The notes under the pieces are model-generated. The model did no database searches. It saw only the letters and a program-made list of their open reading frames with translations, and was not told where the DNA came from. Both the position numbers and the translations under genes were made by a program. A stretch of 64,000 nucleotides of DNA, taken from positions 2,294,001 to 2,358,000 of the forward strand of contig NZ_CP045529.1 of assembly GCF_009429125.1 (NCBI RefSeq). The letters run 5' to 3'. Origin of the DNA: Luteimicrobium xylanilyticum (lineage in GTDB: Bacteria; Actinomycetota; Actinomycetes; Actinomycetales; Cellulomonadaceae). Positions 33,506 to 43,125 of this stretch are shown piece after piece (the first letter of the stretch is position 1; each line of letters begins with the position of its first letter).

Positions 33506-35323
33506 ATGCCCGAGTCCAGCACCCCCCGTCTGGTCGAGGTCGACCCGACGTCCAACCTCAACGCGTTCCTCGCGCAGCGCGTGGCGCAGCGGCCCGACGG
33601 CGCGCTGTTCGAGGAGCGCGACGGCGAGGGCGGCTGGCGCCCCGTGACCGCGCGCGACTTCGACGCCCGGGTGGTGCGGGTCGCGAAGGGCCTGGTCGCG
33701 CGAGGGCTCGAACCGGGCGACCACGTCGGGATCATGGCGCACACGAGCCTCGAGTGGTCCGTCCTGGACTGGGCGTGCTGGGCCGCGAGTCTGGTGCCGG
33801 TCCCGCTGTACGAGACGTCGAGCGCCGAGCAGGTCCGCTGGTCGTGCGAGGACTCGCACGTCCGGCTCCTCGTGGTCGAGGACGACGCGATGGCCGCCGC
33901 GGTCGCGGCGTTCCGGTCCGAGGTCCCGGTGCTCGACGACGTCCTGGCGCTCTCCCAGGACGCCCTGGGCGTCCTCGAGGCCGAGGGAGCGAAGGTGGAC
34001 GACGCCGAGATCGCGCGCCGCCGCGCCCTCGCGACGCTCGACGACGTCGCGACCGTGATCTACACGTCCGGTACGACGGGCAACCCCAAGGGCGTCGAGC
34101 TCACGCACGGGAACTTCGTCGACCTGTGCGCGAACGCGATCGCGAAGATGCACGAGGTCCTGGCCGGGAACTCGCGGACGCTGCTCTTCATGCCGATGGC
34201 GCACGTGTTCGCGCGGTTCATCGCCGTGGTCGTGGTCCCGGCGGGTGCCGTGCTCGCGCACGCGTCGAGCACCACGACGCTCCTCGACGACCTCGCATCG
34301 TTCCGCCCGACCTTCCTGCTGGCCGTGCCGCGCGTGTTCGAGAAGGTCTACAACTCGAGCGAGCAGAAGGCCGCCGAGCAGGGTCGGGCGACCCGCGCCG
34401 TCTTCCACTGGGCGGTCGCGTCCGGGATCCGCTGGTCGCGCGCCCTCGACTCGCGCCGGGGCCCGGGGCCCGTGCTGCGGGCCCGGCACCGGCTCGCCGA
34501 CGCGCTCGTCCTGCGCCGGTTGCGCACCGCGCTCGGCGGCGACACCCGGTGGGCGATCTCGGGCGGCGCGCCCCTCGGCGAACGCCTCGGCCACTTCTTC
34601 CGGTCCGTCGGCGTGACCGTCCTCGAGGGCTACGGCCTGACCGAGACCACCGCGCCCGTCACGGTCAACGTGCCCGGCCACGTCGTGATCGGGACCGTCG
34701 GCCCGCCCCTGCCCGGGTCAGCGGTCCGCATCGCCGACGACGGCGAGGTGCTGGTCCGCGGACCGGGAGTCTTCCGGGGGTACCACGGCAACGACGCGGC
34801 CACCCGCGACGCCTTCGACGACGGCTGGTTCCGCACGGGCGACCTCGGCGCGCTCGACGGCGACGGCATGCTCACGATCACCGGCCGCAAGAAGGAGATC
34901 ATCGTGACCGCGGGCGGCAAGAACGTCGCCCCGGCCGTGCTGGAGGACCGGGTGCGCGCGCACCCGCTCGTGTCCCAGTGCGTCGTCGTCGGCGACGCCC
35001 GCCCCTTCGTGGGGGCGCTGATCACGCTCGACGCCGAGGCGCTGCCCGGCTGGCTCGCCGTGCACGGCAAGCCCGAGCTGACGATCGAGCAGGCCGCGGC
35101 CGACCCCGACGTCCTGGCCGCCCTCCAGCAGGCCGTCGACCGGGCCAACCAGGCCGTCTCGCGGGCCGAGTCGATCCGCAAGTTCCGTGTCCTCGGCACC
35201 GACTTCACGGTGGAGAACGGGTACCTGTCGAACAAGCTCGGGGTCAAGCGGTTCCTCGTCCTGAAGGACTTCGCGGGCGAGATCGACGCGCTCTACGCGG
35301 ACGCCGGCAAGCACGGGTTCTGA
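33506..35323 (+). CDS. Long-chain acyl-CoA synthetase (AMP-forming)
   Basis: The 605-residue enzyme is a FadD15/FAA1-type ligase of the ANL superfamily. It shows the P-loop VIYTSGTTGNPKGVELTH, the A4 motif region MPMAHVFAR, GYGLTETTAPVTVN, WFRTGDLG and the hinge/A8 motif GRKKEIIVTAGGKNVAP, and ends with a Lys-containing NGYLSNKLGVKR (A10). It activates fatty acids to acyl-CoA via acyl-AMP in the cytosol or at the membrane. GGGAG precedes the ATG by 5 nt. It sits between glucokinase and the nuclease gene, each with separate promoters. Confidence 0.92.
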   Translation: MPESSTPRLVEVDPTSNLNAFLAQRVAQRPDGALFEERDGEGGWRPVTARDFDARVVRVAKGLVARGLEPGDHVGIMAHTSLEWSVLDWACWAASLVPVPLYETSSAEQVRWSCEDSHVRLLVVEDDAMAAAVAAFRSEVPVLDDVLALSQDALGVLEAEGAKVDDAEIARRRALATLDDVATVIYTSGTTGNPKGVELTHGNFVDLCANAIAKMHEVLAGNSRTLLFMPMAHVFARFIAVVVVPAGAVLAHASSTTTLLDDLASFRPTFLLAVPRVFEKVYNSSEQKAAEQGRATRAVFHWAVASGIRWSRALDSRRGPGPVLRARHRLADALVLRRLRTALGGDTRWAISGGAPLGERLGHFFRSVGVTVLEGYGLTETTAPVTVNVPGHVVIGTVGPPLPGSAVRIADDGEVLVRGPGVFRGYHGNDAATRDAFDDGWFRTGDLGALDGDGMLTITGRKKEIIVTAGGKNVAPAVLEDRVRAHPLVSQCVVVGDARPFVGALITLDAEALPGWLAVHGKPELTIEQAAADPDVLAALQQAVDRANQAVSRAESIRKFRVLGTDFTVENGYLSNKLGVKRFLVLKDFAGEIDALYADAGKHGF

Positions 35324-35367
35324 GCGGGCCGCCGCTCGGCGTCCGCCCGGCTGTCGGTGGCCGCGCC

Positions 35368-35373
35368 TAGCGT
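35368..35373 (+). promoter_or_regulatory. Leaderless -10 (TAGCGT) for the DEDD exonuclease gene
   Basis: TAGCGT, seven bases, then ATG at 35381. Confidence 0.6.
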
Positions 35374-35380
35374 CGCGGCC

Positions 35381-37252
35381 ATGAGCACGACGGGCACCAC
35401 GGCCGGCACCCCACGCACCACCACCCTGGCTGCCCCCGGCACGACCCCTCAGCCTCCCGTCGCCTACCAGCCCACGCTCGACGAGCTCGGAACCCCGCTG
35501 CAGGACGTGACGTTCGTCGTCGTCGACCTCGAGACCACGGGCGCCTCGGCCCGCGAGGGCGGCATCACGGAGATCGGGGCCGTGAAGGTCCGCGGCGGCG
35601 AGGTGCTCGGCGAGTTCCAGTCGCTCGTCGACCCCGGGCGGCCGATCCCCGCGTTCATCGCGCGTCTCACGGGGATCACGAGCGCGATGGTTGCGACCGC
35701 CCCGACCATCGACCTCGTGCTCCCGAGCTTCCTGGAGTTCGCGCACGGCGCGGTGCTCGTCGCGCACAACGCCCCGTTCGACGTCGGCTTCCTGCGCGCT
35801 GCCGCGCGGGCGTGCGCGTACGAGTGGCCGGGCTACCCGGTGGTCGACACGGTCGCGCTCGCGCGCCGCGTCGTGACCCGGGACGAGGCCCCCAACCACA
35901 AGCTCGCGACGCTCGCCCGGCTCTTCCACGCGCAGGTCACGCCCGAGCACCGGGCGTTGGCCGACGCGCGGGCGACCGTCGACGTGCTGCACGCGCTCCT
36001 CGAGCGGCACGCGGCGTTCGGCGTGACCCACCTCGAGGACCTCGAGAACGCGACCGACCCCGTGCCGCCCGAGGTCCGGCGCAAGCGCCACCTCGCCGAC
36101 GGTCTGCCCCAGGCGCCGGGCGTCTACCTCTTCCACGCGCCCGACGGCGAGGTCCTGTACGTGGGGACGTCGAGCAACCTGCGCTCGCGCGTCCGGCAGT
36201 ACTTCACGGCCGGTGAGAAGCGGCGCCGGATGACCGAGATGGTGCGGCTCGCCGCGAGCGTCTCGGTCGTGGTGTGCGGCACGGCGTTCGAGGCGTCGGT
36301 GCGCGAGCTGCGCCTGATCGCGGAGCACGAGCCGCGCTACAACCGGCGGTCCAAGCACCCCGAGCGCATGCCGTGGCTGCGTCTGACCGCCGAGCCGCAC
36401 CCCCGCCTCTCGGTGGTCCGCGACGTGCGGGCCGAGCCCGACGGGACGGTCGCGGCGCACGTCGGACCGTTCGCGTCGCAGACCCAGGCGCAGGCCGCCG
36501 CCGAGGCCGTGACCGACACGTTCGCGCTGCGCACGTGCACGCGCCGGCTCCCGCTCGTCCCGGCGGCCGGGGCCGCGTCGTGCGTGCTCGCGGACCTCGG
36601 TCGGTGCGCCGCGCCGTGCGTCGACCCGGGTGCGGCGGCGCCCTATGCGCGGACCGTCGAGGAGGTCCGGCGCGCCCTGCTCGAGGACCCGTCGCCCGTG
36701 GTGGAGGCGCTCGCCCGGCGCATGGCGTCGCTGTCGGCGCAGCAGCGCTACGAGCAGGCCCAGCACGTGGCGGAGCGGCTCGAGTCGTTCTGCACCGGCG
36801 TCGAGCGGGGCGCGCGCCTGCGGGCTCTCGCTGCCTGCCGCCAGCTCGTCGCCGCCCGGCCCGCGGACGGCGGGTGGGAGCTGGCCGTCGTCCGGCACGC
36901 CCGGCTGGCGGCCACCGCCCGCACCGCGCCCGCCGACGACGCCGTCGCCGCCGTCCGAGCCCTCGTCGCCACTGCGGAGCACGTCGACCCACCGGTGCCG
37001 CCCGCCCCGGCGGCGCACCCCCACGAAGCCGAGCTGGTGCTCGGGTGGCTCGACCAGCCCGGGGTCCGGGTCGTCGAGGTCACCGACCCGTTGAGCCTGC
37101 CGGTGCGCCTCGGGAGCCGGGCGCACCACCTGGCCCGGGCGTCGCGGGTCGTGTCGGCCTACGATCTGGGCGACGGGTCCCGCCCGTCTCCGCCGCCCGA
37201 GACACCGGTACCCCCCGTGCCGGCCCAGCCCGAGGAGCCTGCCCCATGCTGA
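35381..37252 (+). CDS. DEDD exonuclease / GIY-YIG (UvrC-like) fusion nuclease
   Basis: The 623-residue protein fuses two nucleases. Residues ~45-215 are a DnaQ-like 3'-5' exonuclease: VVDLETTG (DxE), AHNAPFDVGFL (second Asp) and HRALADARATVDVLHALL (HxxxD). Residues ~245-330 are a GIY-YIG endonuclease module like that of UvrC/Cho: GVYLFHAPDGEVLYVGTSSNLRSRV and a Glu downstream in RELRLIAEHEPRYN. The remaining ~290 residues resemble the region following this module in Cho-type proteins. It probably acts in DNA repair alongside or instead of UvrC. The next gene overlaps its stop by 7 bp. Confidence 0.88.
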   Translation: MSTTGTTAGTPRTTTLAAPGTTPQPPVAYQPTLDELGTPLQDVTFVVVDLETTGASAREGGITEIGAVKVRGGEVLGEFQSLVDPGRPIPAFIARLTGITSAMVATAPTIDLVLPSFLEFAHGAVLVAHNAPFDVGFLRAAARACAYEWPGYPVVDTVALARRVVTRDEAPNHKLATLARLFHAQVTPEHRALADARATVDVLHALLERHAAFGVTHLEDLENATDPVPPEVRRKRHLADGLPQAPGVYLFHAPDGEVLYVGTSSNLRSRVRQYFTAGEKRRRMTEMVRLAASVSVVVCGTAFEASVRELRLIAEHEPRYNRRSKHPERMPWLRLTAEPHPRLSVVRDVRAEPDGTVAAHVGPFASQTQAQAAAEAVTDTFALRTCTRRLPLVPAAGAASCVLADLGRCAAPCVDPGAAAPYARTVEEVRRALLEDPSPVVEALARRMASLSAQQRYEQAQHVAERLESFCTGVERGARLRALAACRQLVAARPADGGWELAVVRHARLAATARTAPADDAVAAVRALVATAEHVDPPVPPAPAAHPHEAELVLGWLDQPGVRVVEVTDPLSLPVRLGSRAHHLARASRVVSAYDLGDGSRPSPPPETPVPPVPAQPEEPAPC

Positions 37253-37527
37253 CCGCGATCGTCCTCATCGACACCGCCCCCGACGTCATCCCCGAGGTTG
37301 CCGAGACCGTCGCGGGCCTCGCCGGGGTCAGCGAGGTGTACTCGGTGACCGGGCGCGCGGACCTCGTCGCGATCGTGCGGGTACGCGACCACGACAAGCT
37401 CGCGGACGTCATCGCCGACGGCATCAGCAAGGTGCCCGGCGTCGTCCGGACCGAGACGCTGCTGGCGTTCCGTGCCTACTCCCAGGTCGACCTCGAGCAG
37501 GCGTTCGAGATCGGGCTCGAGGACTGA
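37246..37527 (+). CDS. Stand-alone Lrp/AsnC ligand-binding (RAM) domain protein
   Basis: A 93-residue protein with only the regulatory/dimerisation half of Lrp/AsnC regulators: VLIDTAPDVIPEVAETVAGL, GVSEVYSVTGRADLVAIVRV and IADGISKVPGVVRTETLLAFRAYS. There is no helix-turn-helix. GAGGAG lies 8 nt before the ATG, and the start overlaps the preceding nuclease gene, so both are co-translated. Stand-alone RAM domains can bind amino acids or modulate full-length Lrp proteins; the reason for coupling to a nuclease is unclear. It converges on trpD. Confidence 0.88.
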   Translation: MLTAIVLIDTAPDVIPEVAETVAGLAGVSEVYSVTGRADLVAIVRVRDHDKLADVIADGISKVPGVVRTETLLAFRAYSQVDLEQAFEIGLED

Positions 37528-37547
37528 GGCCGAGCGGTCGCGACCTC

Positions 37548-38621
37548 TCAGCGCCGCGAGGCCGCGACCCAGCGCTCGAGGAGCTCGGCGGCCGCACCGG
37601 AGTCGATGCTGCGTGCGGCGACGTCCATTCCGGCGCGCAGGCGCTCGACGAGCGTCCCGTCGCCCGTGCCGGGCTGAGAGCCGTCCGCGACCAGTGCGGC
37701 AGCCGCGTTGAGCAGCACCGTCTCGCGCACGGGGCCCGCCTCTCCCCCGAGCACGCGCCGGGCCACGCCCGCGTTGTGCTCCGCGCTCGCGCCACGCAGG
37801 TCCGCGACGGTGATGCGCGTCAGCCCCAGCTCGTCGGCCGAGTCGAGCACCTGCTCGGTGACCTCGCCCCCGTCGACCAGCCACACGCGCGACCGCGCGG
37901 TGGCCGCCAGCTCGTCGAGACCGTCCTCGCCGCGGAACACGAGCGCCGACGTCCCCCGCGAGGCCAGCACGCCCGCGACCAGGGGCGCCATCCGCGCGTC
38001 GGCCACGCCGATCGCGGTAGCACGGGGCTGCGCGGGGTTCGTCAGCGGGCCGAGGAAGTTGAACGCCGTCGGGATGGGCAGCTCGCCGCGCGCCGCCGCC
38101 GCGTGCCGGAACGACGGATGGAAGGCCTGCGCAAAGCAGAACGTGATGCCGACCTCGGTCGCGAGCTCGGCGACGCGGGGCACGTCGAGGTCGAGCCGGA
38201 CCCCGAGCGCCTCGAGCACGTCCGCCGAGCCCGACGACGACGTCGCGGCCCGGTTGCCGTGCTTCACGACGCGCACGCCTGCCCCGGCGACGACGATCGC
38301 CGCCATCGTGGAGACGTTGACGGTGTGGGCGCGGTCCCCGCCGGTGCCGACGATGTCGACCGACGGCGCGGGCGCCTCGAACCGGCGCGCGTGCGCGAGC
38401 ATCGCGTCCGCCAGGCCGGCGAGCTCGTCGACGGTCTCGCCCTTGACGCGCAGCCCGACGAGGAAGCTCGCGAGCCGCGCGGCCGACACCTCGCCCGCCA
38501 TGACCTGGTCCATGACCCACGCGGTCTCGTGGGCGGCGAGGTCGCGGCGGTCGACGAGCGCCTGGAGCAGGGCGGGCCAGGTCGGCGCCGCTGACGGGGG
38601 CACCGTGGGTGGGGTCGTCAC
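37548..38621 (-). CDS. trpD: Anthranilate phosphoribosyltransferase
   Basis: The 357-residue enzyme transfers the ribose phosphate of PRPP to anthranilate in tryptophan synthesis. It has the PRPP-binding [35 protein letters not shown] and the anthranilate/metal segments GPLTNPA and RGEDGLDEL. The length is normal. GTG at 38621 is the likely start, possibly leaderless with CATCAT six bases upstream. No other trp gene is in the window; it is divergent from ctaE, a placement seen in Micrococcales. Confidence 0.93.
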   Translation of the reverse strand: MTTPPTVPPSAAPTWPALLQALVDRRDLAAHETAWVMDQVMAGEVSAARLASFLVGLRVKGETVDELAGLADAMLAHARRFEAPAPSVDIVGTGGDRAHTVNVSTMAAIVVAGAGVRVVKHGNRAATSSSGSADVLEALGVRLDLDVPRVAELATEVGITFCFAQAFHPSFRHAAAARGELPIPTAFNFLGPLTNPAQPRATAIGVADARMAPLVAGVLASRGTSALVFRGEDGLDELAATARSRVWLVDGGEVTEQVLDSADELGLTRITVADLRGASAEHNAGVARRVLGGEAGPVRETVLLNAAAALVADGSQPGTGDGTLVERLRAGMDVAARSIDSGAAAELLERWVAASRR

Positions 38622-38850
38622 GCCCCCATGATGCCAGCGGCGGAACGCGCCGCCCTCTGTGTCCCGCGATGTGTCCCGCGATCCGGTCACACGGCACGCA
38701 CGGCCGGGCGCACGCCGTCGTCGCCCGTTTGGTGACACCTTCGCGACTTCCGTCATGAGGTGCGGGTACGAAGCGCAGAATGTCAAGGAAGTGTGAGATT
38801 CGACCGCGCCCGGACGGCCGCTTCGTGAACCAAACCACGCCCTCGTCGGC
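38622..38850. promoter_or_regulatory. Divergent promoter region of trpD and the ctaE-qcrCAB operon, with a 12-bp tandem repeat
   Basis: GTGTCCCGCGAT occurs twice in tandem at 38659-38670 and 38671-38682, a plausible protein-binding site close to the trpD start. The rest of the region holds no open gene and ends at the ctaE -10 box. Confidence 0.5.
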
Positions 38851-38856
38851 CATAAT
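38851..38856 (+). promoter_or_regulatory. Leaderless -10 (CATAAT) for ctaE
   Basis: CATAAT, six bases (GAAGCC), then GTG at 38863; no Shine-Dalgarno site. Confidence 0.6.
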
Positions 38857-38862
38857 GAAGCC

Positions 38863-39498
38863 GTGTCGACCGCAACGGCTACCCCCCACACCCACGTGAC
38901 CGTCAACCGGCCCAACCCGGTTCAGGTCGGGACCATCGTCTGGCTCTCGAGCGAGCTGATGTTCTTCGCGGGACTCTTCGCGATGTACTTCACCGCTCGC
39001 TCGGTCATGCCGGCCAGCGACTGGTCGGCTCAGGCCGACAAGCTCAACGTCTGGTTCTCGGCCGGCAACACGACGATCCTCGTGCTCTCGTCGTTCACCT
39101 GCCAGCTCGGCACCTACGCCGCCGAGCGGTTCCGGCCGCGGCGCACCGGCAAGCTCTGGCAGGTCGGCCAGTGGGGCATGGTCGAGTGGATCGCCGTCAC
39201 GTACGTCATGGGTGCGATCTTCATCGCCGGCCAGGTCACCGAGTACTCGGACCTCGTCGAGCAGGGTCTGACGATCCACTCGAACGCGTACGGCTCGGTC
39301 TTCTACCTCGCCACCGGTTTCCACGGCCTCCACGTGCTCGGTGGTCTGATCGCGTTCCTGTTCCTTCTCGGCCGGACCTTCTCCGCAAAGCGGTTCGGAC
39401 ACCACGAAGCGACCTCCGCGATCGTCACGTCTTACTACTGGCACTTCGTCGACGTGGTGTGGGTGGCGCTCTTCAGCGTCATCTACCTCCTGCGCTGA
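38863..39498 (+). CDS. ctaE: Cytochrome c oxidase subunit III
   Basis: A 211-residue polytopic protein with five membrane segments. [30 protein letters not shown], cited in parts as [34 protein letters not shown] and [20 protein letters not shown] are the canonical subunit III regions, including the Glu of SSELMFF. It is part of the aa3 terminal oxidase that forms a supercomplex with the bc1 complex in actinobacteria. It heads the ctaE-qcrC-qcrA-qcrB operon and is probably translated from a leaderless mRNA. Confidence 0.95.
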   Translation: MSTATATPHTHVTVNRPNPVQVGTIVWLSSELMFFAGLFAMYFTARSVMPASDWSAQADKLNVWFSAGNTTILVLSSFTCQLGTYAAERFRPRRTGKLWQVGQWGMVEWIAVTYVMGAIFIAGQVTEYSDLVEQGLTIHSNAYGSVFYLATGFHGLHVLGGLIAFLFLLGRTFSAKRFGHHEATSAIVTSYYWHFVDVVWVALFSVIYLLR

Positions 39499-39550
39499 CG
39501 CACCACCACCCCTGAACCCCACACCCCCCACCGCGAGACGAGGATCACCC

Positions 39551-40330
39551 GTGAAGGCACTCGCCGCCCGCAGGCACCACCGGTTCGCGCCGGTCGTGCT
39601 GCTGCTGCTGGCGCTGCTGGTCACTGGCGGCGTCTACGCCGTCCTCGCGCCGAGCCAGGCGCGGGCGGACTCCGCCAGCACGCAGGACATCGAGACCGGT
39701 AAGAAGCTGTTCCAGGCCAACTGCGCCACGTGCCACGGGCTCGACGCCCAGGGCACGGCCAACGCACCGTCGCTGATCGGCGTCGGCGCGGCCGCCGTCG
39801 ACTTCCAGGTCTCGACCGGCCGCATGCCGATGGCCATGGACGGCCCGCAGGCGCAGACCAAGCCGCGACAGATGACCGACGAGCAGACGACGCAGCTCGC
39901 CGCGTACATCGCGTCGCTCGGCGCCGGCCCCGCGATCCCGACCGACGAGCAGGTCGACGGCTCCAAGGGCAACCCCGCGACGGGCGCGGAGATCTTCCGC
40001 ACCAACTGCGCGATGTGCCACAACGCCACCGGACAGGGCGGTGCGCTCTCCGAGGGCAAGTACGCACCGTCGCTCGAGCGCACGTCGGCACGCAACATCT
40101 ACCAGGCGATGCTCACGGGTCCGCAGTCGATGCCGGTGTTCAACGACGCCAACATCACCCCCGACGAGAAGCGTGACGTCATCGCGTACCTCGAGGCCCA
40201 GCGCCACGGCAGCGCGGGTGGCGCGACCCTCGGCTCGCTCGGCCCGGTGTCCGAGGGCATCTGGGCCTGGGTGGTCGGTCTCGGCCTCCTGATCGGCGCC
40301 GCTGTCTGGATCGGAGCGAAGTCCTCGTGA
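39551..40330 (+). CDS. qcrC: Cytochrome bc1 complex diheme cytochrome c subunit
   Basis: The 259-residue protein has an N-terminal signal/membrane segment (FAPVVLLLLALLVTGGVYAVL), two c-type heme sites (CATCHGLDAQG and CAMCHNATGQG) with Met ligands in GRMPMAM and QSMPVF, and a C-terminal anchor GIWAWVVGLGLLIGAAVWIG. This diheme CC subunit replaces both cytochrome c1 and soluble cytochrome c in actinobacteria, passing electrons directly to the oxidase CuA. The GTG at 39551 follows GAGGA. It overlaps qcrA by GTGA. Confidence 0.96.
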   Translation: MKALAARRHHRFAPVVLLLLALLVTGGVYAVLAPSQARADSASTQDIETGKKLFQANCATCHGLDAQGTANAPSLIGVGAAAVDFQVSTGRMPMAMDGPQAQTKPRQMTDEQTTQLAAYIASLGAGPAIPTDEQVDGSKGNPATGAEIFRTNCAMCHNATGQGGALSEGKYAPSLERTSARNIYQAMLTGPQSMPVFNDANITPDEKRDVIAYLEAQRHGSAGGATLGSLGPVSEGIWAWVVGLGLLIGAAVWIGAKSS

Positions 40331-41355
40331 GCAAGACGACCGACGTGACGGTCCCCCACCCGGAGGGCGACCTCGAGCACTTCCAGGACCCGGGAATCCC
40401 CGAGCACCGCCACCGCATGGCGGACACGGACCCCAAGGCCGACAAGCGCGCCGAGCGCCAGGTCGTGGTCCTCTTCACCATCTCCGTCATCGGCACGATC
40501 GTGGCCCTGTGGGCCTACTTCGCCGTGCGCCCGGACGGCACCATCGGCGGTGTCCGGGCCTCGACGATGACGCTCGGCATCGCGATCTTCTTCGCGCTCG
40601 CCGGGATCGGCGTCGGCGCGATCCACTGGGCCAAGACGCTCATGTCCGACCACGAGGTCGTCGAGGACCGCCACACCACGCGCAGCCCCGACGACGTCCG
40701 CGAGATCGCCGTCCAGAAGCTGGCCGACGGCATCAAGGACTCGGGCATCGGCCGCCGCGGCGTCCTCAAGGGCGTCGTGGTCTCCGCCCTCGCGCTGTTC
40801 CCGCTCACCATCGCCGTGCCGCTGATCAGCTCGGTCGGCGGCGACTGGAACGTCGGCACCTTCCGCACGACGCTGTGGAAGAAGGGCACGCGTCTCACCT
40901 ACGACCCCACGGGCCGCCCCATCAAGGCCTCGGACGTGACGATCGGCTCCGCCGTGCACGTCATCCCGGAGGTCAGCGACGAGTACCGCCAGACCGGCGA
41001 GTGGATCAGCGAGAAGGCCAAGGCCCTCGTCCTGATGGTCCGGCTGGACCCCCGCGACTTCAAGCCCTTCGCCAAGGGCAAGGAGAACTGGACCTACGAC
41101 GGCATCATCGCGTTCTCCAAGATCTGCACCCACGTGGGTTGCCCTGTCGCGCTCTACGAGCAGCAGACCCACCACCTCCTCTGCCCGTGCCACCAGTCGA
41201 CGTTCGACGTCGCCGACGGCGCGAAGGTCGTGTTCGGCCCCGCGAAGCGGCCCCTGCCGCAGCTGCCGATCACCGTCGACTCCGAGGGCTACCTCGTGGC
41301 ACAGGACGGATTCGACCAGCCCATCGGCCCGAGCTACTGGGAGCGACTGCGGTGA
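40327..41355 (+). CDS. qcrA: Cytochrome bc1 complex Rieske iron-sulfur subunit
   Basis: The 342-residue actinobacterial-type Rieske protein has three N-terminal membrane helices (VVLFTISVIGTIVALWAYF, MTLGIAIFFALAGIGVGAIHW, GVLKGVVVSALALFPLTIAV) and a C-terminal [2Fe-2S] domain with CTHVGCPVALYE and CPCHQSTFDVADGAKVVFGP, providing the two Cys and two His ligands and the disulfide. It transfers electrons from quinol at QcrB to QcrC. Its GTG overlaps the qcrC stop and its own stop overlaps the qcrB GTG. Confidence 0.96.
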   Translation: MSKTTDVTVPHPEGDLEHFQDPGIPEHRHRMADTDPKADKRAERQVVVLFTISVIGTIVALWAYFAVRPDGTIGGVRASTMTLGIAIFFALAGIGVGAIHWAKTLMSDHEVVEDRHTTRSPDDVREIAVQKLADGIKDSGIGRRGVLKGVVVSALALFPLTIAVPLISSVGGDWNVGTFRTTLWKKGTRLTYDPTGRPIKASDVTIGSAVHVIPEVSDEYRQTGEWISEKAKALVLMVRLDPRDFKPFAKGKENWTYDGIIAFSKICTHVGCPVALYEQQTHHLLCPCHQSTFDVADGAKVVFGPAKRPLPQLPITVDSEGYLVAQDGFDQPIGPSYWERLR

Positions 41356-43058
41356 CGACGACAACGACCCGGCCTTCGGCCACCGAGCCGACGACGCCGA
41401 TCGGGCGCGCGTCGGACTATCTCGACAACCGCACCGGCATCGGCCACGCGGTCAAGGAGTTCGCGCGCAAGGTCTTCCCGGACCACTGGTCCTTCCTCCT
41501 CGGTGAGATCGCGCTCTACTCGTTCGTGGTGCTGCTCATCACTGGCACGTTCCTGACGATGTTCTTCGTGCCGAGCATGAGCCTGAGCACCTACGAGGGC
41601 GAGCCGGCCACCATGCACGGCCTGCTCATGTCCGACGCGTTCGCGTCGACGCTGCGCCTGTCGTTCGAGGTGCGTGGCGGCCTGCTGATGCGTCAGATCC
41701 ACCACTGGGCAGCGCTCGTCTTCATGGCGTCGATCGTCACGCACATGATGCGCGTGTTCTTCACCGGCGCGTTCCGCCGCCCGCGCGAGTTCAACTGGCT
41801 CATCGGGTTCACGCTGCTGCTCACAGGCCTCCTCGCCGGCTTCACCGGCTACTCGCTGCCCGACGACGTCCTGTCCGGCAACGGCCTCGCGATCGCGAAC
41901 GGCGTCGTCAAGTCGATCCCCGTGATCGGCTCGTACATGTCGTACTTCATCTTCGGCGGCGACTTCCCGGGCGAACAGATCATCCCGAGACTGTTCACGC
42001 TCCACATCCTGCTGATCCCCGCGATCATCCTGGCGCTCGTCGCGCTGCACCTGATGTTCGTCGTCGTGCACAAGCACACCCAGTACCCGGGCGGTGGACG
42101 CAAGGACGGCAACGTCGTGGGCTTCCCGCTCTTCCCCGTGTACACGGCGAAGGCCGGCGGGTTCTTCTTCGTGGTCTTCGCGGTCCTGTCCCTCATGGGC
42201 GCGACCATGGCGATCAACACGGTGTGGAACTACGGACCGTACGACCCCTCCCCCATCTCCGCGGGTGCCCAGCCCGACTGGTACATGCTGTTCCTCGAGG
42301 GATCGCTCCGACTCATGCCGGGGCAGGCGGAGTTCGTGTCGTGGGGTGACTTCACCTGGTCGCTCAACGTCCTCGTCCCGGCGGTGCTGCCCGTCCTGCT
42401 GCTCATCGGCTTTGCGCTGTATCCGTTCCTCGAGGCCAAGGTCACGGGCGACAACCGTGAGCACCACGTCCTCGACCGGCCGCGCAACCGGCCGACCCGC
42501 ACGGGCATCGGCATGGCGTTCCTGGCGTTCTTCATCATCCTGGCGTTCGCCGGATCGAACGACCTCATCGCGATCCACTTCCACCTCTCGATCAACGAGA
42601 TCACGTGGTTCTTCCGGGTGCTGGTCTTCGTCGGCCCCTGGTTCGCGTTCTGGATCACGAAGCGGATCTGCCTCGGCCTGCAGCGCAAGGACCGGGAGCT
42701 CGTCCTGCACGGGCACGAGACCGGCCGCATCGTCCGGTTCGCGTCCGGCGAGTACATCGAGGTGCACCGTCCCCTGGACGAGCAGGAGCGCTGGCTCCGC
42801 GTCAGCTACGACGCGCCCCGGCCGCTCGAGCTGCCCGCCCCCGCGGGACCGAAGGGCACCAAGGACAAGTCCTACAAGTCGGCGAAGCGCTGGGCGAAGC
42901 TGTCCCGGTTCTTCTACGAGGACCGCATCGACCCGGTGACCCCCGCAGAGCTCGCAGCGTCGCACTCGCACGGCGAGCACGACGCCCTGCCGGGAGGCGA
43001 GGACCACACCCTCGTTGCACCGGACCACTCCGCGGACGCCACCGAGCGATCGCACTGA
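41352..43058 (+). CDS. qcrB: Cytochrome bc1 complex cytochrome b subunit
   Basis: The 568-residue protein is the quinol-oxidising cytochrome b. The helices carry paired heme ligands (QIHHWAALVFMASIVTHMMRVFF in parts: RQIHHWAA and SIVTHMMR; FTLHILLIPAIILALVALHLMF), the Qo-site motif PDWYMLFLEGSLRL replaces PEWY as in many actinobacteria, and a long C-terminal hydrophilic extension (~120 residues) is typical of this phylum. GTG at 41352 lies inside the qcrA stop (GGTGACG). It ends the operon before the hairpin at 43089. Confidence 0.96.
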   Translation: MTTTTTRPSATEPTTPIGRASDYLDNRTGIGHAVKEFARKVFPDHWSFLLGEIALYSFVVLLITGTFLTMFFVPSMSLSTYEGEPATMHGLLMSDAFASTLRLSFEVRGGLLMRQIHHWAALVFMASIVTHMMRVFFTGAFRRPREFNWLIGFTLLLTGLLAGFTGYSLPDDVLSGNGLAIANGVVKSIPVIGSYMSYFIFGGDFPGEQIIPRLFTLHILLIPAIILALVALHLMFVVVHKHTQYPGGGRKDGNVVGFPLFPVYTAKAGGFFFVVFAVLSLMGATMAINTVWNYGPYDPSPISAGAQPDWYMLFLEGSLRLMPGQAEFVSWGDFTWSLNVLVPAVLPVLLLIGFALYPFLEAKVTGDNREHHVLDRPRNRPTRTGIGMAFLAFFIILAFAGSNDLIAIHFHLSINEITWFFRVLVFVGPWFAFWITKRICLGLQRKDRELVLHGHETGRIVRFASGEYIEVHRPLDEQERWLRVSYDAPRPLELPAPAGPKGTKDKSYKSAKRWAKLSRFFYEDRIDPVTPAELAASHSHGEHDALPGGEDHTLVAPDHSADATERSH

Positions 43059-43088
43059 GTTCGTCGCAGAGTAGGTACATGGCCCGTT

Positions 43089-43125
43089 CGCACGTGTTCC
43101 CGGCATCTTGCCGGTGACACGTGCG
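43089..43125. terminator. Hairpin between qcrB and sodA
   Basis: CGCACGTGT at 43089-43097 pairs with ACACGTGCG at 43117-43125, and inside it CCGGC-N5-GCCGG extends the structure. It may end the qcr operon; the CACGTG cores could alternatively be a binding site for the sodA promoter. Confidence 0.55.
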
